In this document: piece by piece, positions 1 to 8,259 of the stretch
Position numbering within the stretch: position 1 is the stretch's first letter
Layout: each line of letters opens with the position of its first letter
Assembly: GCA_009733575.1 (NCBI GenBank)
Contig: ML769411.1
Span: forward strand, 122,555 to 186,554
Direction of reading: 5' to 3'
From: Gymnopus androsaceus JB14
Taxonomy: Eukaryota; Basidiomycota; Agaricomycetes; Agaricales; Omphalotaceae
DNA length: 64,000 bases
Notes under the pieces: generated by a model
The model's input: the letters and a program-made list of their open reading frames with translations, nothing else
Told to the model about the DNA's origin: nothing
Databases searched by the model: none
Program-made: the position numbers and the translations under genes

Positions 1-74
1 AACATTATCGCCTCTCATTTTCTTGCGACTGAAGGTCTGCGCGATAGCCCGGGGTTCGATTCCCCGTGTCGGAA
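1..74 (+). tRNA. tRNA-Glu(CTC), 5' end outside the window, with intron
   Basis: The T arm (CGGGG stem, TTCGATT loop, CCCCG) and the 3' acceptor strand TGTCGGA plus discriminator A are visible at 49-74. ATCGC (7-11) pairs with GCGAT (41-45) as the anticodon stem. The loop reads C-T-C-T-C-A, giving anticodon CTC at 14-16. A 22-nt intron (about 18-39) interrupts the loop at the usual site one base 3' of the anticodon. The acceptor 3' strand fits the TCCGACA start of fungal tRNA-Glu. The D arm and 5' acceptor strand lie upstream of the window. Confidence 0.85.
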
Positions 75-253
75 TGTCCAGTATCCAATATCGGGTGAAT
101 CGAGTTTTTTAAATTTCAAATTTATTTATTATTCGATACACCAGGCAGTCACTTCAGATCCTACAACCAAAGATTGCATCGAGATGCAAAGAGTCTGTTA
201 TGTATGTAGTACACTTATGCAACTGTACTTTGAATACACTTTCTTTAGACCCA

Positions 254-1179
254 TCACCCTAGAAGAGCAGGTTTACTCTTCTTCTTCTTCTTGCTGTCTT
301 TCGCAAAGGACCGCCAGGAATCCACACGTTGGTCACGGTTTGCTGGATAGGATGAGGATCAGATGAGCGAGACGAAGTGGGGATGTACATACCTTCCCAT
401 GCCTTATCGTCCTCTGCCTTCCGCTTCCTACTTGCCACCTCCTCGTCTTTCTTCCGTGCTTCCAGTCCTTCATTAGCGAGTGCAAGCTGCAGAGCTCTGG
501 ACGACGAGTTAGATCACCATCCACATCATAAGGGTACTAGAACTCACTTCCTCCTCCGTAGCTCCTCGTCAATTAAAAGCTCTTTAGTCTTCGCTCTGAC
601 CCTGTCTCTCCAAGCTTTAACTCCGCCTAGTGTTCTGACCTCCTCGCTTGCTTCAAGCTCCTTGATATCCTTGCTATTTAAAGTCCATCCCATCTCCCGC
701 ACGAGTACTGCCCGTGCTTGAGCTATAATGGCATCCAGATCGTCTCGCTTGGGCTTGTCTGAAAGCTCGGATTCTGCTTTTTTGAGTATGTCAAAAGCCT
801 CGGGAGCTCGGGGATGAGGAGTCTTGTCCGGGTGAATGACTGTCAGACATGAAGTAAGAAACGATAATGTGGGGAATGGATTGAGATTTACTGACACAAT
901 GATAAATGCCTGTACTTTTTCTTGATATCGTCTTGAGTTGCGGTTTCGTCCAGATCCAAAATGTCGTATGGGCTAATATAAGGTATGAGACACTATAAAT
1001 CTTCAACGAGTACAGAGAACTCACTTTAATTTAAAAGCCTTCAATATCCTCTCGACCTCGACTTCCCTCTGAAAAGCTGAAGCCTCTCTGGATAGGAGTT
1101 TCTCTAGTTCCGCATCTACTTGTGTCGAGGCTGCTTCAGTTGTTGAGGATGGTCCAGCGATAGCATTTTTCGAAGACAT
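254..1179 (-). CDS. spf31: J-domain protein of the SPF31/DNAJC8 family
   Basis: Five exons join cleanly on the minus strand: 1179-1025, 972-896, 839-549/548, 496-393 and 342-254. The N-terminus MSSKNAIAGPSS leads to FKLN, then PYDILDLDETATQDDIKKKY and the J-domain HPDK motif, followed by PRAPEAFDILKKAESEL. The C-terminus is basic and charged (KRKAEDDKAWE, then DSKKKKSK). This matches DNAJC8/Spf31, a spliceosome-associated Hsp70 co-chaperone; the role is family knowledge. The start was chosen because it is the first ATG in frame with the FKLN exon, and the next upstream frame crosses unrelated sequence. One donor (GTCAGT, after position 896) is weak but is required for frame. The gene diverges from COX11. 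Confidence 0.85.
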
Positions 1180-1448
1180 GGTTAAATAAGAGCGGAGGTC
1201 CGAAGTGGTCAAGAGCAAGAAAGGAATTAGCGCCTTGGTCACAAATGTTTCGTTCTTCTCTCCTACTTCGACGCGCACAGTCCTCACTATATAATAATGT
1301 CAGACAAAGACCTTTCCACTGCATTATCTTGCTTCCAAGTCGGTTGAATAATCCTAGTACAATTGTGAGTGCATCAAGTCTCATTTTCTAAAAGTTTATT
1401 TCACTTGTATAGACATGCTATAATAGATCTACACTATGGGCGCGTTCA
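1180..1448. promoter_or_regulatory. shared divergent promoter region SPF31 / COX11
   Basis: A 269-bp gap separates the two start codons of divergently transcribed genes, so it should carry both 5' UTRs and promoters. I see no clear TATA box or other recognisable element; the assignment rests on gene orientation alone. Confidence 0.5.
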
Positions 1449-2595
1449 ATGGCAACCGATTCCAACTCGGATAAATCATCATCGTCGTCGTCCAATTCTC
1501 AACGGCCCAGAGCTAGAGGTCCTATACCGCAATACCGAAATAGAGAAGAGATGTACGCCGACCGAGCACGGAAAAATCGCTCGCTATTGATGTATACTGG
1601 AGCAATTGTAAGTCGACTAACCTCCTCGTTGTTTACATATCTAGATTAACGCGTTATTCTGGTGAATAGATGATCTCTTTCCTAGGTCTTACCTATGCCG
1701 CCGTTCCCCTCTACCGACTGTTCTGCTCTGCAACAGGTTTCGCTGGCACACCCAGTACGCGGACCCAGGCCGCTCCAGGGCCTGAATTCCCTGAATGGGT
1801 GCCGGAATGGCTTAAAACACTCCTTACACCTTCATCTACCCAAGACCGTTTTGCACCGTCGAGATTAATTGCTGTGGACCCAGCAGATAATCCAAAGTCG
1901 AGGAGAATCAAGGTTTCTTTTACATCTAGCACGTCGACATCGCTTCCTTGGACGTTTAAACCTGCTCAACATCATGTTTATGTTCTTCCCGGTACGTTCC
2001 GAGTCTAGTTCAATCAGTCGACATTAAAGAGTTGACAAACGTATGTCCGTTAGGCGAAAGCTCCCTGGCGTTCTTCACAGCGAAGAATAATAGTAAAGAG
2101 GATATTATAGGTGTTGCGACTTATAATGTTACACCGGATCGCGTGAGTATCTCGTTCCTTCTCTATGAAGCTTTTCTAACGTATCCTCTCCTCTCATCCG
2201 CATCCATTTCCAATGACAGATCGCACCCTACTTCTCCAAAATCGAATGTTTCTGCTTCGACGAACAAAAACTTCTTCCTAATGAAACCGTAGACATGCCT
2301 CTACTATTCTTCATTGACAAGGACGTTCTAGACGATCCTAGTTGTAGACATGTCGAAGACGTTGTGCTGAGTTATACGTTCTTTCGGTAAGCTAGTGGAT
2401 TATACACCACCTCGAAATGTCACTGACCATTCCTTCCTTCTAATATTTAGAGCACGAAGAAATAATCAAGGTCACCTAGAACCTGATGCACCAGAAGAAG
2501 TGATCCAAAAATCACTTGGTTTCGAGTCGTATGAATTGGCGAAGAAGGCTTCAGAGTCCAAGACTGTGTCAGTATCGGGCAATGATCAGGCTTAG
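1449..2595 (+). CDS. COX11: COX11, cytochrome c oxidase copper chaperone
   Basis: Five exons (1449-1607, 1670-1991, 2054-2142, 2220-2386, 2451-2595) give an intact frame of about 293 residues with GT-AG introns of 62-77 nt. After a Ser-rich, basic N-terminus (probable mitochondrial targeting), a membrane segment contains FLGLTYAAVPLYRLFCSATG, typical of the CtaG/Cox11 anchor. The C-terminal beta domain shows IIGVATYNVTPDR and the copper-binding CFCF in IECFCFDEQ, then the VLSYTFF block. Cox11 inserts CuB into the Cox1 subunit of complex IV at the mitochondrial inner membrane (family knowledge). Length and all motifs look normal. Confidence 0.95.
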
Positions 2596-2905
2596 GTGGA
2601 CTGACAGGTCCATGAACATCTGCTCCGCTATTATACTAGGTATCTGCCTAGAAATTGGCTCCGAGTCGGAAATACCACTACGCTTACAGTAAAAGTACGC
2701 AATGCCCCTCTCAAATATAATTCCATTCGAGTACAAAGAAGAGGGAGGAAAGTTGAAATCATGCCGTAAGCTCAATGCTTCCTTTCTGAGCACTCTGTTT
2801 GCTCTCAAAGGAAGACCAGTTTACCTCGAACGTCAATCAAAAAATGCGACTCATTTCAAGCCCAAACTGGAGCATAATATTATTGATGATAATATAGCGT
2901 TTGTA
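2596..2905. other. intergenic, 3' of COX11
   Basis: About 310 bases between the COX11 stop and tRNA-Ile. Short open frames occur on both strands, but none has a recognisable motif or splice structure. Presumably 3' UTR plus the tRNA upstream region. Confidence 0.6.
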
Positions 2906-3001
2906 GGCCGACTAGCTCAGCTGGTTAGAGCGTCGTGCTAATATTGCTGAACCTTGATGAATATTACGCGAAGGTCTTGGGTTCGATCCCCACGTTGGCC
3001 A
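2906..3001 (+). tRNA. tRNA-Ile(AAT) with a 22-nt intron
   Basis: Acceptor strands GGCCGAC (2906-2912) and GTTGGCC pair along all seven positions, with one G-T. Box A (TAGCTCAGCTGGTTAGAGC) and box B (GGGTTCGATCC) are canonical. The anticodon loop reads C-T-A-A-T-A, with AAT at 2940-2942. The intron is about 2944-2965, and the downstream half-stem CGCGA pairs with TCGTG. The discriminator A is 3001. The 22-nt intron length equals that of the tRNA-Glu at the window start. Confidence 0.95.
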
Positions 3002-6000
3002 CTATGCTATGCAAGACGATGCAGTGTTACTTACCTTTTTTTGCTTATTACATTTCACAAAAAAAAAAACACTCAATAGAACCTTCCATCTTTACGAGGA
3101 TGGAAAGGAGTGGAGGACTCAACAATTTATTCCAGCCACTCTGTTAAAGGTGTCCCTAGCTCGAAAGCTAACGGTTCCTTCGCCGCTCGTGGATGTGAAT
3201 GATCGAGGTAGCGGGCTCTTTGACTGGTGGTTCAGCGTACTGTAACCAGCGGTGGTGAGGACGTCAACGTTAACGGGCTGAAGTGGTTTGCCCTAGATAT
3301 CCTCTATGTATATATTTATGTAGTCAGTAGCAAGTCTAGAAGGTGTCGCAGTTGTGCGCCTACTTTCGGACATGCCAATCCAGACCTCAATAAAATAAGA
3401 ATGTATTTGCGGCTGAGAGCCCTTGCATTGAAAAATAACAGCACTGTAGCTGACTCTGTATCTCGTATAGTATTTGCTGGGGAAATATTTATGATTGTAT
3501 CTTCAGCTGGTATCTTGCATTTTTCCCGGGAGTCTCGAGGGCGTTAACGTCAACGGGCCTGGAGTCACGGTGGTTTTTCTTGAGACAGGGTGGTCTGTAG
3601 TGAGGCATGAGTCCCGATGCACCATATGATTCTTGATCAGTGTGACTTCATGAATTCCACCTCAATCCTGAATAACACAAAAACGTAAGTTGGTTTGAAG
3701 AGCCCGACCTGCTGGGTGTCGAAGATAATATATGTCGCTGTAGTATACTACTCGAATACTGTAACCTGCTGTGTGGGTGCATTTCTTAGCAAAGCTGGAT
3801 GAATCCCCTTGGACCGCTGTATCGATATTAAAAATATGCAAGTTGAAGAAGAGCAAACGATATTATCATACGATGTCCTTTTCAACGTCGGCGGCGGCGG
3901 AGAGACATTGACGGTAACGGTCTAAATTAGTCTTCGACAGCTTGAGCTCATGAAGAACGGAGTCCTCCTTATCAAAGGCATCAAAATACTACAGCTGGAT
4001 CTAGTATCTCGTATACTTACCACTGTACCTATTCGACAGCTTGAGCTCATGAAGAACGAAGTCCTCCTTATCGTAGGCATCAAAATACTACAGCTCAATC
4101 TAATGTCTCGTATACTTACCATTGTGCCTATTTTCTCAGCAGAAGTGAAGGAATGGTTCTGAACCTGCGTAAGTAGGACCCCCGTATCAATATTAAAATA
4201 ATTGCGACTTATGAAGGGGAAATGATGCTACTTACCCTGGCATCTTTCATTTCTTTACGAACGTAGGGTTCCCCTGTTGTACTTACCGGTGCCTGTCCCA
4301 TGATCTTGCCTATCTCGCGCTCGTTTTTTGACCTGTTCTCGCCCTAATCCGAAGATAACCGACGTCTTATAGTCGCCCGAGGCATCCGATGGCCTGTGTT
4401 CCGAGGTGCAGATCAGCCTAGAGATCTGTCGAACAGTCGACGGCCTGCAGATGCATTTTCTGCGATTAATTTCATGAAATGAAGAGATGCAGTTTCCGAC
4501 GAAACTTCTTGGACCTTCTGTTGGTTTACGATGTTTGATTAAAGCGTTCTTGATATCAGTGATCAGCAGTGCAGGACGAGAGAGAGTTAGATGACGCATA
4601 CAAAATGAAAGAAGGCTCTGAGATAACAGTCAGTAGTACCTTTAACAAACTAGCAAATCTCGTTCATTCCCAGATAAAGTTTCCTTCTCGGAAGGAACTG
4701 AGGTCCCTGGTGGTTCCTGTAACCTGAAGCCAACAGAACGGCGCGACTAGCAAAAACTGAACTGCTCTCCGCTGCTTCGAACCGCTGCGTCGCATATACC
4801 GGAGCAAACTGAATAGAGCACAACCATCATGATGGCTATCTTTGTTTAGGAAAAGAATGCGTTGGCCATCGTATATGCCATGTCACGGGAAGCGTAACAC
4901 GATGCGACCAGCAACGGGAGAGATGTCCTATGTATTTACTTGCGGGTGTGAAAGCCAAATGGCAATTGATCGAGGACGGACAGAGCTTGAGAAAAAGGTG
5001 ATCTATTAGTATGTATGTGCTTGCCGGCCTAAGTGGACGCCAAAATCCCAATGTGTACTTTTTTGAATCCACGCACTGTCTGGTTCGAATGACAGACGGA
5101 TCGTGGACATTGAATATATGAGTTTTGGGACAGGCAGGACACTCGTTCCGGGACGAGGTGGCAAAATTTCGATTCCGCTTGAAGTTCCCTCAGTGGAGCC
5201 GTGCAAATCAGCGGAAAGTCTCCGAGTCCGGTTCAAGATCTGAGTCCCGGAGTTTTCGACAACGGATGAGCGTCGAGCATTGAATTCAGAGACGTTGACA
5301 CGTTTTGGTATTCGCCTCCCCTTGAACTTTGAAGTAAGGAATTTTCTCAAGAAGGTGGCTGCGCTGTGAGGCCAATGTAACCCCCGATATCTGAGGCTCA
5401 TGAACGAGGATCCACAGTACGAAAGAGTGCGAAATGAACTTGGCTGTGTATGGATAAACAGAGTGGATCCGACGGTTCCTGTTGAGTTTAGAATTTTGAA
5501 ATGGCTCGAAGCAAGACCAGGAACAGGAAATGCGAACCTGTATACATGGGCGTCAGGGGGCAGGGGAGTGCCAACAATTACTTCTGTTCTTTGTTACTCT
5601 TAACCTGCTTTGGAGTAGTTTGGAGTGGGACAAACCCGATAATAGAACTTGTTAAACTTGGGAGGGAAACACACCCCGAAAGGCCTGAATGATCATCGAT
5701 AGCATTTACTTTGAGCGGTTGATAGCCTTCGGGTTGGGCGGTCACAGCTTGTAATTTTCTGAATAAGTAGTTCCCCACCCATGATCATCCCGCTTTTACT
5801 GGAGGTGACCTCGATGAAAAGTTCCAAAGCTTTGCCGAGGAACGAAAATACTTCCTGGAATTTTTGGAATTTTTGGACACACATGTACATGGCTTACCTG
5901 GGCCTGGGACCTGGTTGCTATTTGTCAAAGTCTGTACATCCATGAATAGATCCTCGTCCGGCACCTCTTCATGAGACCCTCGCTTATTTATGGATCCTCG

Positions 6001-6568
6001 AGCACTTCAATGAAGCAATGACTTGCTGGGCCTGAATGAAGCACCACTTATCAGGTAACTTAGCTGCTTTCATTTTGTCAATGGCTGTAATTGGACGAGT
6101 CGAATGCACTTGGCTGATGATTCGGGATGCAATGTATCGCCGAGCGCCGGGTACGTACCTGTCTACAGATTAAACGATTGCGGTTTAGCGACCGCTGTGC
6201 CCTCAGGTGGGTAAGCTGAAGCCTTGGGATTCAGTACCATCATCGCATGAGCTCTTAGCTTGGGAAAAAGCGCCGCGAAGGAGATCTTGCAGTTGAAGGC
6301 GGGACTCAAGCGGGACTCAAATAGATATTTTGTGACGAAAATACCATTCGTGAGAATCACCAAATCATCTTCTTTCCATGCCACCATGTCCACTTTTAAA
6401 TCGTTTACTCAGGCACCGTTTCCAGATTCTCAGAAACAATAAATATCGCATGTCATTGGCTGAGAGATGTCATCTTTTTGCCCTCCCTCCTACTGATAGC
6501 TAGGGCCACTGGCACTTTTGGCTTAGCAACATTGTCTGACATTATCCTCCCCATCCGCTTTTACTACG
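3002..6568. other. gene-poor region, no supported gene
   Basis: About 3.6 kb with only short open frames, the longest roughly 105-131 codons (for example minus 5006-5401 and plus 3227-3547), none resembling a known family. It contains a 99-bp tandem duplication (listed separately) and several 'tacttac' strings that could be minus-strand splice donors, without a coherent exon chain. Weak sequence similarity exists between about 5110-5230 and the reverse complement of about 5450-5530. An AT-rich stretch near 6439-6446 (ataaatat) lies about 125 bp upstream of the repeat-peptide gene and may be its TATA-like element. Confidence 0.55.
3933..4130. repeat. two tandem copies of a 99-bp unit
   Basis: Both copies begin TTCGACAGCTTGAGCTCATG, at 3933 and 4032. 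They differ at scattered positions (for example GGAGTC/GAAGTC and TCAAAG/TCGTAG). Because 99 is divisible by three, a plus-strand frame stays open through both copies, but its predicted peptide is not recognisable and the opposite strand is also open, so coding status is undecided. Confidence 0.8.
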
Positions 6569-7000
6569 ATGCGAGCAAACGGTATTCTCGCTGCTGTTGC
6601 CCTTCTTTTCTCAATGCTGGCTGTTGTGACAGCCCATCCGATAGAGGTTCGTTTATATATCTTCCTGCTCCGAACGACGAAACTCATCCACTACTAGCTT
6701 CGCGAGGATGGCGTTCCTCCGGACTGGAAGCGTGAAGATGGTCTTCCCCCGGACTGGAAGCGTGAGGATGGCCTTCCCCCAGACTGGAAGCGTGAGGATG
6801 GTCTTCCCCCAGACTGGAAGCGTGAGGATGGTCTTCCCCCGGACTGGAAGCGTGAAGATGGCCTTCCCCCAGACTGGAAGCGTGAGGATGGCCTTCCCCC
6901 AGATTGGAAGCGTGAGGATGGCCTTCCCCCAGATTGGAAGCGTGAGGATGGTTTTCCCCCAGACTGGAAGCGTGAGGATGGCCTTCCCCCGGATTGGTGA
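6569..7000 (+). CDS. secreted Kex2-type repeat peptide precursor (10 octapeptides)
   Basis: Two exons, 6569-6646 and 6698-7000, separated by a 51-nt phase-0 intron (GTTCGT...CTACTAG). The donor GTTCGT is used repeatedly in confident introns of this window (SAPS, Ncp1-like gene). The 126-residue product starts with a clear signal peptide (MRANGILAAVALLFSMLAVV, then TA). After HPIELR follow ten head-to-tail copies of EDG-X-PPDW, where X is Val (copy 1), Leu (copies 2-8 and 10) or Phe (copy 9). Each of the first nine copies is followed by Lys-Arg; the last ends in Trp directly before the TGA stop. That is the layout of Kex2-processed repeat proteins: secretory entry, Kex2 cutting after KR, basic-residue trimming by a carboxypeptidase, and release of about ten acidic octapeptides. 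There is no C-terminal CaaX box, so it is not a basidiomycete B-type pheromone. No DUF3328/UstYa-like or tyrosinase gene is visible nearby, so a modified cyclic peptide of dikaritin type is possible but unsupported. Function unknown. Confidence 0.8.
6704..6997 (+). repeat. 30-bp coding repeat array, ten units
   Basis: Units begin at 6704, 6734, 6764, 6794, 6824, 6854, 6884, 6914, 6944 and 6974. Each encodes EDG-X-PPDW plus KR; the last unit lacks KR. Differences between units sit almost only at synonymous third positions (GAG/GAA, GGC/GGT, CCA/CCG/CCT, GAC/GAT). The only amino-acid change is at the fourth residue. Confidence 0.95.
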
Positions 7001-7067
7001 AGCCATCTTCCCCCAGACTGGAAGCGTGAGGATGGCGTTCCCCCGGATTGGTGAAGCCATCTTCCCC
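6961..7067 (+). repeat. 54-bp tandem duplication spanning the repeat-peptide stop codon
   Basis: A 54-bp segment starting AGACTGGAAGCGTGAGGATG at 6961 recurs at 7015 with about one difference (GCCTTC versus GCGTTC). Each copy includes one KR-preceded octapeptide, the TGA stop, and the tail AGCCATCTTCCCC. The second copy therefore lies behind the stop at 6998-7000 and is not translated in the predicted protein, although it stays in frame. Confidence 0.9.
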
Positions 7068-8259
7068 TCACTTATGACGCACCGTGATGTCCGTCCCCTC
7101 GACGCTGATATCGCCATGATCTCCATGTCTACTCGTTTACTCTCCCACTTGCCTCTCTCTCTCTCGCGTTGACTCATCCTTCTGGCTGCTACCAGCCCAC
7201 TTCACTCCTTCAAAATCAGGTCTTGTATCATCATATCGTACCTCGTGGCCATTCCTCATCGCCCGCACCCTTCTTCCCTCCATTTCTGGATACGTGGACG
7301 AGCATCCCTCGGATAATGCGATCCGAAGGGACAACTAGATTGTATTCATGGAGCCACCGAAATCCCCTTGCAATAGTGCGTGGGTTCCGGACTGTTGGAG
7401 ATGGAAGTTGTTCGTTCTAAATTCGTCGAACTTTCGTTTTTGCTATCGGATACATTTGCTATCCTGTCTTCTTGCGTGTTATTGGTAGACACAGTCCTAA
7501 TTCTCGTTGCTTATGGACAACTTACGGACAGGATTATGTTTAATTGTTTTTTTTTGGTGTTTATGTATAAGATTCTAAAGCTCGACGACTATACATTTTT
7601 GGCCTTCACAGTCTCTACTCGTTGGAAGATTTGTTCGTATACTTGCTAGATTGACATTGACATCGGATTGATATGCAAATCTATCCTTATCCTCCTACTA
7701 TCTGATTCCAGGTCAAATGTGAGACCTGTCTTGGTGAACAAGTTAATCGGATTTAATTCAAGTCTAATCAGCAAGGGAAAACCGAGTGTGTACGAAACCC
7801 ACGAAAGCAGTTTCGTCGCCACCAGTGTTCCGTTTCGAGCGCTGGCGTACTAATCTATTCTTTTAATATGATTACAGTCTCCCTCAATTCCGGGGTCGCC
7901 TTTTGCCTAAGCGGAGGTTCACTGTGTTAATTAAAAGCTATGTGCGCTGGCCCCTGTAGGATAGAGTACTTGAATTCCTGACATTTACGTTGAGCTGGCC
8001 GAGGGTGATCCAAACAATTGGACCACGGAACTTCAAGAGACCGAGTTGATTCGATACTCCGAAGCCCTCCATGCGGATTGCCAACGTTTGAGTCGTCTAA
8101 CTTGCCCAAATCGAAGTGTGCACTTAGACTTATCTTATCACGTTGGTCAGCGCTTCACCAATGCGCGCTAATTAAATAACAGTCACTACGACCACCATAT
8201 TCGGCCCAATCGCATAGCGCTCATCGTCTGCGATATTACTGCTGTTTTACTGAAACCTA
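7068..8259. other. intergenic, nothing recognised
   Basis: About 1.2 kb between the repeat-peptide gene and the SAPS gene. Short open frames only. The first part probably holds the 3' UTR of the peptide gene and the last few hundred bases the SAPS promoter. No tRNA, repeat or mobile-element signature was found. Confidence 0.6.

Noticed and set aside
6704..6997. CRISPR array
   Set aside because: The 30-bp units are contiguous without unique spacers and the genome is eukaryotic; they are coding repeats.
6998..7000. TGA as selenocysteine or programmed readthrough in the peptide gene
   Set aside because: The stop follows a complete peptide and lacks KR; the downstream copy is best explained by duplication. 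No SECIS-like structure was noticed.
6569..7000. Basidiomycete B-mating-type lipopeptide pheromone
   Set aside because: The precursor has no C-terminal CaaX box, and no pheromone receptor (STE3-like) gene is visible nearby.
6653..7177. Long open frames on both strands over the peptide repeats (plus 6708-7172, minus 6653-7177 and 6694-7071)
   Set aside because: A 30-bp repeat keeps all frames open. Only the EDGxPPDW-KR frame has a signal peptide, a proper intron, KR spacing, a stop right after the last unit and synonymous-only variation.
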